Origin: Bradyrhizobium betae
GTDB lineage: Bacteria > Pseudomonadota > Alphaproteobacteria > Rhizobiales > Xanthobacteraceae
DNA length: 64,000 nt
Reading direction: 5' to 3'
Assembly (NCBI RefSeq): GCF_008932115.1
Contig: NZ_CP044543.1
Coordinates: 2,672,501-2,736,500, forward strand
Under the pieces are notes generated by a model. The model had not been told where the DNA came from and ran no database searches. It saw only the letters and a program-made list of their open reading frames with translations. Numbering within the stretch: position 1 is the first letter of the stretch; each line of letters starts with the position of its first letter. Shown one piece after another: positions 1 through 7,596 of this stretch. The position numbers and the translations under genes were made by a program.

Positions 1-8
1 CGGGCATT

Positions 9-107
9 CGTAGGGTGGGCAAAGCGTAGCGTGCCCACCATCGCGTGCGACGGCGCCGATGAATGGTGGGCACGGCGCGCGAAGAGCGCGCCTTTGCCCA
101 CCCTACG
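9..107. repeat. Palindromic intergenic repeat, family C (copy 1)
   Basis: The arms read CGTAGGGTGGGCAAAG and, inverted, CTTTGCCCACCCTACG, enclosing about 67 bases that themselves contain the pair GTGCCCACCA/TGGTGGGCAC. A related copy with GGGTTA in place of GGGCAA lies at 7495-7587. It resembles REP/BIME-type extragenic palindromes; mobility or function is unknown. Confidence 0.75.
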
Positions 108-131
108 AATTCTATCCAAATGGACACACTC

Positions 132-527
132 ATGGCCTCCATCCACAACGATGTTTCCCTTAACGTCCCTGCCGACAAGGTCTGGGATGCCGTCCGCGAT
201 TTCGGCGCGCTGCCTCAGCGGCTGGCGCCGGGCTTCGTCACGGCCTGCACGCTCGACGGCGATGCGCGCATCGTCAGCTTCGCCAATGGCTCGGTCGCAC
301 GCGAGGTGCTGGTGGATTGCGACGAGGCGCGGCGTCGGCTGGTCTATGCGATCGACAACGAGCGGCTGACGCATTACAGCGCCTCGGTGCAAGTGATCGC
401 CGAGGGCGACAAGGCGTGCCGCCTGGTCTGGATCATCGACATGCTGCCGAGCGAGCTTGCGGCTTACGTCCAGGGACAGACCAGGGAAGCGGTGGCCGCG
501 ATCCACCGGGCGTTTCCGCCTGCGTGA
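132..527 (+). CDS. SRPBCC (START-like) family protein
   Basis: A 131-residue protein with the outline of the SRPBCC ligand-binding fold (polyketide cyclase/Bet v 1-like). It has an N-terminal strand followed by the VWDAVRDFGAL helix typical of the family, a run of beta-strand segments (VTACTLDGDARIVSF, RRRLVYAI, YSASVQVI, CRLVWIIDM) and a long C-terminal helix that would cover the cavity. Such proteins bind small hydrophobic ligands; the ligand here cannot be deduced. An in-frame ATG at 120 would add four residues, and neither start has a clear ribosome binding site. A palindromic repeat lies directly upstream. Family assignment is fairly safe, function is open. Confidence 0.8.
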   Translation: MASIHNDVSLNVPADKVWDAVRDFGALPQRLAPGFVTACTLDGDARIVSFANGSVAREVLVDCDEARRRLVYAIDNERLTHYSASVQVIAEGDKACRLVWIIDMLPSELAAYVQGQTREAVAAIHRAFPPA

Positions 528-627
528 TCTTTCTCACAGAGCTTCTCCCTGCTCGACCGTAACCATGGCCGCGTGCGTCCGGTTGGCTTCGCTCTCCCGG
601 CGGAGCCACGCACGCGAGGAGCAGGCC

Positions 628-1122
628 ATGAGAGGTGCGGACAAGGTGATCTGCCAGGCAGCCGCGGTGCTGCTGCTGTTTTCGATCTCGAGCGCGCCGG
701 CAAGGGCGCAGTTCCTCGGCGGCGGAGGCGCCGGCGGCGAGGACATGATGACCCAGATGGCGCCGATGCTGGAAATGATGAAGGCGAAGATGGGCAAGCG
801 CCGCTTCGCCATGCTGATGCAGACCATGGGCCCGATGATGAGCCGCATGATGGAGAATGGCGGCGGCGGGATCGGCGGCATGATGGGCGGCGGCTTCGGC
901 GGCGGCAATTTTGGCGGCGGCTTCGGTGCGCCGAACTACGGCGGCTACACGCCGATGGGCGGAGGCGGCTATATGCCGACCGGGCTCGGCGGCATCGGTG
1001 GCGGCGATATCATGGGCATGATGGGCGGCGCCGGCGGCGGCGACATGATGGCGATGATTCCGCAACTGATGCGGCTCGCCAATGTCGGCGGCGGGGGCCA
1101 TCGCCGCCACAAGCACCGTTAG
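628..1122 (+). CDS. Exported Gly/Met-rich small protein
   Basis: A 164-residue protein starting at an ATG preceded by GAGGAG (616-621). Residues 1-27 form a signal peptide (hydrophobic AAAVLLLFSIS, cleavage probably after ARA). The mature part has two blocks: a methionine-rich helical segment (about residues 38-75, with repeated MM pairs) and a glycine-rich region (about 77-150) built of GGG, GGGFGGG and MMGG units. The C-terminus is basic and histidine-rich (HRRHKHR). No known domain is recognised. Methionine clusters with a histidine tail are seen in copper-handling periplasmic proteins, so metal binding is possible but is inference only. It stands alone, without an operon partner. Confidence 0.75.
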   Translation: MRGADKVICQAAAVLLLFSISSAPARAQFLGGGGAGGEDMMTQMAPMLEMMKAKMGKRRFAMLMQTMGPMMSRMMENGGGGIGGMMGGGFGGGNFGGGFGAPNYGGYTPMGGGGYMPTGLGGIGGGDIMGMMGGAGGGDMMAMIPQLMRLANVGGGGHRRHKHR

Positions 1123-1209
1123 GGCCGGCACCTTCGGACATGAGGCAACCACCCTTCGCGGGGCACGAAGGATGGTTGCGCCGGGCCGGCGGTCGGGGAG
1201 CCGCCGGTA

Positions 1210-1911
1210 TCAAATCCGATCGTTGATCAGGACGCCGGACATCGACGGATCGCTTGGCTTGGTCTCGTCGCTCGATTGCTTCGCGCTGTAGGTCGAATCC
1301 GCGATCGAGTTCTTCAGCGACTGAAGGAATTGTTCAAGCAGGTCCGTCGTCGAGCTGCCGCTCGACGAACTGTCCGTGGCGGTGATCGAAGACGTTCCGC
1401 TTGCATCCGTCGTGTCGCTCGATCTCGTCGCGCTGGACGAAGTCGAATCCGTCAGCAGGTTCTTCAGCGAGTCGAGGAGTTGCTGAAGCAGGTCCACCAC
1501 CGAATTGCCGCTCGACGAACTGTCCGTGGCGCCCGCGGGGGGAGGCCCGCCGGGCGGCGGTCCGCCTGCTCCACCGGGGCCACCTGCCCCGCCCGGTCGC
1601 TGGGAGAACGCCGCCTTGAAGATGCCCTGCAACTCGGTGGCCTGCTCGTCGGTCAGCTTGCCCGCCGAAACTTCCTTCTTGATGAGATCATCGATCTTCG
1701 AGGTGAATGCATCGGGCGATGATCCGCTGCCGCTGGACTGATCGCTCGCGCTGCTTGATTGCAAGGCAGTGTCGATGTCGCTGAGCGCGGATGACAGCGC
1801 CGACTGATCAGATGCATTGATCGCGCCGGAACTGACTTCCGCCTGCAATTCATCCTGGAGTCGTTTCAACGGCGATGCGTGGTGGGAGGAGAGCGCCGAA
1901 ATCGAGGTCAT
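1210..1911 (-). CDS. Ser-rich protein with duplicated C-terminal module, function unknown
   Basis: A 233-residue protein. The ATG at 1911 follows GGAAGG at suitable spacing on the minus strand. The N-terminal half has two helical segments with charged repeats (KRLQDELQAEVSSGAIN and DDLIKKEVSAGKLTDEQATEL), each followed by serine-rich linkers; the second resembles short two-helix Ca-type or regulator motifs but lacks a full EF-hand loop. A Gly/Pro-rich hinge follows (about residues 110-128). The C-terminal half carries a duplicated unit, SSSSGNSVVDLLQQLLDSLKN and SSSSGSSTTDLLEQFLQSLKN, about 50 residues apart. There is no signal peptide. The low-complexity composition suggests an exported or surface-associated protein, perhaps secreted without a cleaved leader. 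Function unknown. Confidence 0.7.
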   Translation of the reverse strand: MTSISALSSHHASPLKRLQDELQAEVSSGAINASDQSALSSALSDIDTALQSSSASDQSSGSGSSPDAFTSKIDDLIKKEVSAGKLTDEQATELQGIFKAAFSQRPGGAGGPGGAGGPPPGGPPPAGATDSSSSGNSVVDLLQQLLDSLKNLLTDSTSSSATRSSDTTDASGTSSITATDSSSSGSSTTDLLEQFLQSLKNSIADSTYSAKQSSDETKPSDPSMSGVLINDRI

Positions 1912-2056
1912 GATGGCCTTCCGTGCTTCTGGTGAACTCGCGGCGAAATTGTTCCCAGGAGCTGGCGCGAAGCCTTCGGCAAGGTGCGGGACCGGTTGCT
2001 GGATATTGCCAGGCAACGGTCGGAAATATTCAGAAACAAAAATCCGGCGAGCGAGC

Positions 2057-3502
2057 CTAGTCCACCGCGGCCGACAGAGCCGGTCTGATCGCGCCCTTGC
2101 GCTCGCGCGGCCCCCAGCGGGTCAATACGACGCTGGAGCAGGAGAGCAGGCCGAGCACGACCATCGAGCTCGCCGCCAGCCAGAAGAAGCTCTGCGCGGT
2201 GGCATCGTGCGTCGACAACCACCAGCCGAGCGTCGCGATGTAGGTCAGCCGCGCGGTCTGCGCCAGCACCGGCCCGATCACCTTGGCCGCGCCTTGCGAG
2301 GAGAAGTACATCGTCGAGGCGAGCCCGATGAAGGCGTAGAATGGCGCCACCGTCGACAGATATTGGTGGCTGGTGGCGCGCACCGTCGCGCTGTCGGTGA
2401 AGATGTTGACCCAGAGATCCGGGAAGGTCGCGACCAGACAGGCCGGCGCGCCGACGGCGACGAAGGCGCTCGCACCCGCGATCCAGGCGATCCGCCGGGC
2501 GCGCGCAATGCGCCCGGCGCCGACCGCCATGCCGATCATCGGCACCGAGGCGATGCCGAACGAGAACGCGATCGAGGTCAGCAGGAATTCCAGCCGCGCC
2601 CCGATGCCGTAGCCGGCGAGGATCGCGGTGCCGAACTTCGCCAGCATGTGGGTGAAGATCGAGATCGTCAGCACCGATTGCAGCGGCGAGAAGCAGGCGA
2701 TGGCGCCGACCTTGAGGATGTCGAAAAACATCACCCATTGAATGCGAAGACCGCGCAGTTTTGGAACGACGCGGGCGCGGCCGGAAAACAGGTACCAGCC
2801 CATCACGCCGATGTTCATGGAGTAGGCGATCAGCGCGCCGGCCGCGACGCCGCGCATGCCGAGCTGCGGCATCGGCCCGAGTCCGAGGCCCAGCGTGCCG
2901 CCGAGCACGATCTGCCAGACCGCGGAATTGAGGATCAGCAGCGACGGCAGCTTCATATTGCCGGTGCCGCGCAAAACGCCGGCCATGGTGTTGAGCAGCC
3001 AGGGCAGCACGGCGCCGCCGAAGAACACCTGCGTATAGGCGATCGCATGGGTCAGCACATCGCCGCGGCCGCCGAGCATCTCGAGCACCTGCGGCCCGAA
3101 GATCAGCATGCCCAGCATGAAGACGAGGCCGAAGCAAATGCCGATCAGCAGCGCATGCGCGGCGAGCGTGCCGGCGCGCTCGCGATCTCCCGCGCCAAGC
3201 GCGCGTGCGATGGCGGAGGCCACCGCGCCGCCCATGGCGCCGCCGGACATCGTCATGGTCAGGATCACTGTCGGAAACACCAGCGCCATCGCGGCCAGCG
3301 CTTCCACGCCAAGACGCCCGATATAGGAGGTCTCCGCGATCACCACGCAGGTGCCGGCCGACAGCGCCACCACGTTGGGCCAGGCCAGGGAGAGCAGCGT
3401 GCGCAGGATCGGGCCATCCGTCAGCGCGCTCCTGGCGGGGCGCGGAGGCGGCGGCAGCGGACGTTCTTGCTCATCGACCGGGATTTCGGCGATGTCGGAC
3501 AT
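2057..3502 (-). CDS. MATE family multidrug/toxin efflux transporter
   Basis: A 481-residue integral membrane protein with about twelve hydrophobic segments in two homologous halves, as in the MATE superfamily of Na+- or H+-driven antiporters. The N-terminal half opens with SLAWPNVVALSAGTCVVIAE and the family-typical YIGRLGVEALAAMALVFP; the second half contains GIGARLEFLLTSIAFSFGIA and MIGMAVGAG. An ATG at 3502 is preceded by GGGAGAGG, so it is preferred over an upstream in-frame codon. The gene stands alone on the minus strand, with a neighbour of unknown function 165 bases upstream. The substrate cannot be told from sequence. Confidence 0.93.
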   Translation of the reverse strand: MSDIAEIPVDEQERPLPPPPRPARSALTDGPILRTLLSLAWPNVVALSAGTCVVIAETSYIGRLGVEALAAMALVFPTVILTMTMSGGAMGGAVASAIARALGAGDRERAGTLAAHALLIGICFGLVFMLGMLIFGPQVLEMLGGRGDVLTHAIAYTQVFFGGAVLPWLLNTMAGVLRGTGNMKLPSLLILNSAVWQIVLGGTLGLGLGPMPQLGMRGVAAGALIAYSMNIGVMGWYLFSGRARVVPKLRGLRIQWVMFFDILKVGAIACFSPLQSVLTISIFTHMLAKFGTAILAGYGIGARLEFLLTSIAFSFGIASVPMIGMAVGAGRIARARRIAWIAGASAFVAVGAPACLVATFPDLWVNIFTDSATVRATSHQYLSTVAPFYAFIGLASTMYFSSQGAAKVIGPVLAQTARLTYIATLGWWLSTHDATAQSFFWLAASSMVVLGLLSCSSVVLTRWGPRERKGAIRPALSAAVD

Positions 3503-3667
3503 GTCCTCTCCCGGGCACGAGCGCCTTTTGCGGCGCGGCAATCACTTGGTGTACCAATGACTTTTCTCGCGCGTAAGGCGCGGCGGGGCTTGTTAGCACG
3601 GTGGGCGCCGATTCCTCCTGCGCCTGATGCAGGCGTGCCCTGCGGCAGCGCATTTCAACGGGTGGAA

Positions 3668-4720
3668 TTACCCGATCGTCCAGACCAGCGGCGGCCGGCC
3701 GCCCGCTGTCGGGCGCAGGTGCACGCCAATATGCCGGCCGCACCCCGCGGCCAGCCCCTCGAACAGTCCTTCCAGCACCCTGGCGCCGGCGCGGTGATGA
3801 TCCGCGACATCGTCCATCAGCTTCCAGCTCTGCTGGCGGATTTCGAAGGTGCCCTCGGATTGCGAGGTCTCGGCAACGTCATCCTGCGCGGCGAACAGCG
3901 CTTCGAGGAACGACGCAAACTCCGCGGCGCCGCCTCGCTTCATGGCGAGCGCCGCGGCGACCTCGTCGAAATATTGCATGCCAATCAGCTTGCCGGTGAG
4001 ATGCAGGAGATAGCCGGCGTCTTCCGGGCCGAACAATTGCACCATCACGGGCGCTGCGGTCCGGACATATTCCATGGCGTAGTTGCGATAGGCTTTTTCG
4101 AGCCGCGGTTTTGGCCAGCTCGCAACGGGAAGCGCCGGCGCGGTCTTCGCATCGAACAGCGGCGCTTCGAGGTGACGCGCAAACACCAGGCGCTGGTCGA
4201 GTTCGAGCGGGTGGTCGTACTGGTGATAGTAGCCTTCGAGCCCGTCCTGGCCGTCGACGCTCTGCTTGGTGCAGACGAAGCCCAGCCTGAGATCGCCGAG
4301 CGCGACGCCGTTGTTGGCGTGCCAGCCGCGCAGCATCGCGCGGCTGACTTCGCCCGGCACGCCGCAGATCGCGGTGCCCTTCCAGATCCAGCGCGGCGGC
4401 GGATAGCGGATCCACGCCTTGGTGTCGCTCTCATACATGTATTCGACGTGCACGCCGCCGATCCAGTTGGAGAGATAGTGATACTGCGCGGCCGCCACCG
4501 CCGGCGGCAGATGACTGAGGCCGAGCTTCTTCAACCCCGGCAGGAAGCGCTCCTGCTGCTGGCGGCGGAACACGCGGAAGACGAATTCCGCAGCGTCGGC
4601 CGTGCCGCGCCGCGTGACGACGGTGAGGATGAGGCCGGTGAAGTAAGCATGATAGAGATCGGCCACCGCGCGCCAGCGCTTCCATTGGGCTTCCTGCGCA
4701 GTGTCAGCTGCGGCGGTCAT
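3668..4720 (-). CDS. Conserved protein of unknown function
   Basis: A 350-residue cytoplasmic-looking protein starting at ATG 4720 behind GGGAGCG. It has no signal peptide or membrane segment. Notable features are a tryptophan-rich N-terminus (WKRWRAVADLYHAYFTG), a central region with aromatic pairs (IRYPPPRWIWKGTAICGVPGE) and a C-terminal GIGVHL-like tail with several histidines (residues ~305-335, DDVADHHRAG). I do not recognise the family. The wording of the central part, with an acidic/aromatic core and Cys at the ICGVPG segment, is faintly like small hydrolase or regulator domains, but this is not enough to assign one. Coding potential is strong. Confidence 0.75.
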   Translation of the reverse strand: MTAAADTAQEAQWKRWRAVADLYHAYFTGLILTVVTRRGTADAAEFVFRVFRRQQQERFLPGLKKLGLSHLPPAVAAAQYHYLSNWIGGVHVEYMYESDTKAWIRYPPPRWIWKGTAICGVPGEVSRAMLRGWHANNGVALGDLRLGFVCTKQSVDGQDGLEGYYHQYDHPLELDQRLVFARHLEAPLFDAKTAPALPVASWPKPRLEKAYRNYAMEYVRTAAPVMVQLFGPEDAGYLLHLTGKLIGMQYFDEVAAALAMKRGGAAEFASFLEALFAAQDDVAETSQSEGTFEIRQQSWKLMDDVADHHRAGARVLEGLFEGLAAGCGRHIGVHLRPTAGGRPPLVWTIG

Positions 4721-4793
4721 GTTCGCTCCCGGCTTGTTGTTTTGCCGGAGTGTGTCATCGCGGATGGAGTGACGCAACCGACTACACATTGGC

Positions 4794-4896
4794 TGTCATC
4801 GCCCGCGCAGGCGGGCGATCCAGTATTCCAGAGACGATTGTGATTGAATCGAGAGGCCGCGGCGTACTGGATTCCCCGCCTACGCGGGGAATGACA
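4794..4896. repeat. Palindromic intergenic repeat, family A (copy 1)
   Basis: The outer arms are TGTCAT and ATGACA. Inside lie two GC hairpins (TCGCCCGCGCAGGCGGGCGA and TTCCCCGCCTACGCGGGGAA) joined through the inverted pair ATCCAGTA/TACTGGAT. Related copies lie at 29070-29173 and 43271-43372. It sits between the 5' end of the gene at 3668-4720 and the 3' end of dcd. Confidence 0.8.
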
Positions 4897-4915
4897 GCGG
4901 AAATTAGGGCTGGCA

Positions 4916-6022
4916 CTACACCCGGAAGTGCTTGCTCAGCTTTAACCCCTGCGCCTGGTAGTTGGAGCCGATGCGCTGGCCGTACATCGCGTCGGGACGG
5001 GCCAGCATCTTCTCGTAGACGAGGCGGCCGACGATCTGGCCGTGCTCGAGGATGAAGGGCACTTCGCGCGAGCGCACTTCGAGCACCGCGCGGGAGCCTT
5101 GCCCGCCGGCGCCGGCATAGCCGAAGCCGGGATCGAAAAAGCCGGCATAGTGCACGCGGAATTCGCCGACCAGCGGATCGAACGGTACCATCTCCGCGGC
5201 GTAGTCGGGCGGCACCTGCACCGCTTCCTTGGAGGCGAGGATGTAGAACTCGCCGGGATCGAGGATGAGGCTGCCGTCGGGGCGGGCCGAGATCGGCTCC
5301 CAAAACTCTCCCACCGCATAGCCCGAGCGGCGGTCGACGTCGACAACGCCGGTGTGGCGCTTGGCGCGGTAGCCGACGAAGCCGCTTCCCTTCTCACCGG
5401 ACAGATCGACGGAGACGGCAACACCGCCCGACAGATCGGCATCGTCGATGTCGACGAGACGCTCGGTGGCATGCAAGCTTTCGAGCGCGTCGGCATTGAG
5501 GATGGCATCGCCGGTGCGGAAACGAACCTGCGACAGGCGCGAGCCCTCGCGCACCAGCACCGGAAACGTCTTCGGGCTGATCTCGGCATAGAGCGGGCCG
5601 TGATAGCCGGCGCCGATCATGTCGAAGCGGCGGGTGCCGTCGGCGATCACGCGGGTGAAGACGTCGAGCCGGCCGGTCGAGCTCTTCGGATTCGCGGCCG
5701 CGACGATCTCCGGCGGCAGCGCGAGGCTCTCGAGCAGCGGCACGATGTAAACGCAGTTGGTCTCCAGCACCGCACCGTCGGCGAGGCTGAACTCGTGCAG
5801 CTTCAACTCGTCGATGCGCTCGGCGACGGTGGCGCCAGGACCAGGCAGGAAGCTGGCGCGAACACGATAGGCGATGTCGCCGAGGCGAAGGTCGAGGCTC
5901 GCCGGCTGGATCTGGCTTTCGACGAAGTCGTAAGCGGGCAGAATGAGCCCCGCTTCCGCCATCGCCGCGATCATGCGGTCGGGCAGGATACCATTGGCGT
6001 CGGCGGCGACCGTGAACGTCAA
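4916..6022 (-). CDS. dcd: 2'-deoxycytidine 5'-triphosphate deaminase, long alphaproteobacterial type
   Basis: A 368-residue protein. It deaminates dCTP to dUTP in the pyrimidine deoxynucleotide pathway that feeds dTMP synthesis. It is about twice the length of the E. coli enzyme and belongs to the duplicated-domain form. The first half carries QPASLDLRLG and the NPKSSTGRLDVFTR motif that holds catalytic and phosphate-binding residues; a second, diverged dUTPase-like half follows (HTGVVDVDRRSGYAVGEFWEP to IGSNYQAQGLKLSKHFRV). The reading frame opens at TTG (6022), with GAGG upstream on the minus strand. The first in-frame ATG (residue 17) would cut into the conserved GILPDRMIA start, so TTG is preferred. 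The gene is divergent from metZ. Confidence 0.88.
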   Translation of the reverse strand: MTFTVAADANGILPDRMIAAMAEAGLILPAYDFVESQIQPASLDLRLGDIAYRVRASFLPGPGATVAERIDELKLHEFSLADGAVLETNCVYIVPLLESLALPPEIVAAANPKSSTGRLDVFTRVIADGTRRFDMIGAGYHGPLYAEISPKTFPVLVREGSRLSQVRFRTGDAILNADALESLHATERLVDIDDADLSGGVAVSVDLSGEKGSGFVGYRAKRHTGVVDVDRRSGYAVGEFWEPISARPDGSLILDPGEFYILASKEAVQVPPDYAAEMVPFDPLVGEFRVHYAGFFDPGFGYAGAGGQGSRAVLEVRSREVPFILEHGQIVGRLVYEKMLARPDAMYGQRIGSNYQAQGLKLSKHFRV

Positions 6023-6139
6023 ACGGGGGTCCTCGTCAGGGGCAAATGTATCCGGACATGCGGAAAATACAGCTTTTTACGGCTATCCGATGGACGCCTT
6101 GACGAAAAGGGCATTGCGGAATATGAGCATGACTTATCC

Positions 6140-6190
6140 CGTGGTGATTTGAGCCGGCCGGCTTGCAGCCACGTTAAATAAGTCGCTAAA
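6140..6190 (+). promoter_or_regulatory. SAM-II riboswitch aptamer
   Basis: The region carries the SAM-II (metA motif) signature: P1 strands CGTGG (6140-6144) and CCACG (6169-6173), the conserved TGATTT after the first strand, GCTTGCAGCCACG across the second, then TTAAATAA and CGCTAAA, which form the pseudoknot. It lies 92 bases upstream of metZ, the classical alphaproteobacterial position. SAM binding is expected to lower expression of the downstream sulfhydrylase. The assignment rests on motif order and pairing that can be read directly. Confidence 0.93.
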
Positions 6191-6192
6191 CA

Positions 6193-6246
6193 GGCCGGGG
6201 ACCTCTGTGATCCCGGCCCGTGGAAGTTATCCAGGCCGGTTTTTTT
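6193..6246 (+). terminator. Rho-independent terminator with competing antiterminator stem, SAM-II expression platform
   Basis: GGCCGGG (6193-6199) can pair with CCCGGCC (6212-6218). The same CCGGCC (6213-6218) can instead pair with GGCCGG (6234-6239), extended by TGGA (6221-6224)/TCCA (6230-6233), and that second helix is followed by seven T residues (6240-6246). The two helices exclude each other. This is the layout of a transcription attenuator placed immediately after the aptamer. Confidence 0.75.
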
Positions 6247-6277
6247 GTGACCATTTTCGATGGTCACGCAGAGGAGG
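6247..6277 (+). promoter_or_regulatory. Hairpin adjoining the metZ ribosome binding site
   Basis: GTGACCA (6247-6253) and TGGTCAC (6261-6267) form a seven-base-pair hairpin with a seven-base loop, right after the terminator T-run. It ends three bases before the strong Shine-Dalgarno GAGGAGG (6271-6277), which precedes the ATG at 6282. It may insulate the RBS or protect the mRNA 5' region; role is inference. Confidence 0.6.
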
Positions 6278-6281
6278 TCCT

Positions 6282-7478
6282 ATGTCGAAGTCCCCGGCGT
6301 CCGCCACGCAATACCGCCCCGAAACCCGCCTGGTCCATTCCGGCACCCTGCGCTCGCAATATGGCGAGACGTCGGAGGCGCTGTTCCTGACCCAGGGCTA
6401 CGTCTACAACAGCGCCGAGGAGTGCGAGGCGCGGTTCAAGGGCGAGGACCCCGGCTTCATCTATTCGCGCTATTCCAACCCCACCATCGCGATGTTCGAG
6501 CGCCGCATGATCGAGCTCGAAGGCGCCGAAGCGGCCCGCTCGGCCGCGACCGGTATGGCCGCGGTGACGACCGCGATCCTGGCGCCGCTGAAGGCCGGCG
6601 ATCACGTCGTCGCCTCGCGCGCGCTGTTCGGCTCGTGCCTCTATGTCATCCAGGACCTGTTGCCGCGCTACGGCATCGAGACAACGCTGGTCGACGGTTT
6701 CGATCTCGACCAATGGCAGCGTGCGCTGAAGCCGAACACCAAGACGTTCTTCCTGGAGAGCCCGACCAACCCGACCCTCGACGTGCTCGACATTCCCGCC
6801 ATCGCCGAGATCGCGCATAGCGGCGGCGCGCGGCTCGTCGTCGACAACGTGTTCGCGACCCCGATCTGGCAGAGCCCGCTCGCTCTCGGTGCCGATGTCG
6901 TGGTCTATTCCGCGACCAAGCACATCGACGGCCAGGGCCGCTGTCTCGGCGGCATCATCCTGTCGTCGGAGGCGTTCGTCGCCGAGCACCTCCATAATTT
7001 CATGCGCCAGACCGGCCCGTCGATCTCGCCGTTCAACGCCTGGGTCCTGCTCAAGGGCCTGGAAACGCTGGCCGTGCGCGTGCGCGCGCAGACCGACACA
7101 GCGGCGCGCGTCGCAGACGTGCTGGCGGACCATCCCAAGATTTCGCGGCTGGTCTATCCCGGCCGCGCCGATCATCCGCAGGCAGCGCTCGTGAAGAAGC
7201 AGATGCGCGGCGGCTCGACGCTGGTCGGCTTCGAGGTGAAGGGCGGCAAGCAGGGTGCGTTCCGCATGCTCAACGAGCTCAAGCTGGCGAAGATCTCCAA
7301 CAATCTCGGCGATGCCAAGAGTATCGTCACGCATCCGGCGACCACGACGCATCAGCGCCTGAAGCCGGAAGACCGCGCCGCCCTCGGCATCAGCGAGGGC
7401 TTCATCCGCTTCTCCGCAGGACTCGAGCATGCGGATGACCTGATCGAGGATCTGACGGCGGCGCTGGAGAAGGCGTGA
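6282..7478 (+). CDS. metZ: O-succinylhomoserine sulfhydrylase (PLP-dependent)
   Basis: A 398-residue cystathionine gamma-synthase-family enzyme that makes homocysteine directly from O-succinylhomoserine and sulfide in methionine synthesis. The fold-type I PLP features are visible: SNPT and GMAAVTTA near residues 65-95, the conserved ESPTNPTLDVLDIPAIAEIAH segment, the cofactor aspartate in VVDNVFATP, and the Schiff-base lysine in YSATKHIDGQGR. The C-terminal domain includes GDAKSIVTHPATTTH, typical for this family. The ATG at 6282 follows GAGGAGG by five bases. Control by the SAM-II riboswitch directly upstream matches a methionine biosynthetic role and supports metZ over other family members. 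Confidence 0.93.
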   Translation: MSKSPASATQYRPETRLVHSGTLRSQYGETSEALFLTQGYVYNSAEECEARFKGEDPGFIYSRYSNPTIAMFERRMIELEGAEAARSAATGMAAVTTAILAPLKAGDHVVASRALFGSCLYVIQDLLPRYGIETTLVDGFDLDQWQRALKPNTKTFFLESPTNPTLDVLDIPAIAEIAHSGGARLVVDNVFATPIWQSPLALGADVVVYSATKHIDGQGRCLGGIILSSEAFVAEHLHNFMRQTGPSISPFNAWVLLKGLETLAVRVRAQTDTAARVADVLADHPKISRLVYPGRADHPQAALVKKQMRGGSTLVGFEVKGGKQGAFRMLNELKLAKISNNLGDAKSIVTHPATTTHQRLKPEDRAALGISEGFIRFSAGLEHADDLIEDLTAALEKA

Positions 7479-7494
7479 GCCACACACTCGGACC

Positions 7495-7587
7495 CGTAGG
7501 GTGGGTTAGCCGCAAGGCGTAACCCACCTCTTCTGTCTCCGCGGAGATGAACAGTGGTGGGTTACGGCTTCGCCTAACCCACCCCAC
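7495..7587. repeat. Palindromic intergenic repeat, family C (copy 2)
   Basis: The arms read CGTAGGGTGGGTTAG and CTAACCCACCCCACG, with inner pairs GGCGTAACCCACC/GGTGGGTTACG. It lies between the convergent genes metZ and the SGNH hydrolase, where it could also act as a bidirectional terminator. It is related to the copy at 9-107. Confidence 0.75.
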
Positions 7588-7596
7588 GGCACCGAA

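Noticed and set aside
1817..4843. A plus-strand open frame of about 1,000 codons opposite the MATE exporter and neighbouring gene
   Set aside because: It is antisense to well-supported genes, full of Arg/Ala/Gly/His, and shows no domain; high GC content keeps antisense frames open. The same holds for 38872-40851, 11421-12737 and 61253-63211.
4909..4935. Sigma-54-like sequence TGGCACTAC...TGC before the end of dcd
   Set aside because: Spacing between the GG and GC elements does not fit the fixed -24/-12 rule, and it does not point at a gene start.
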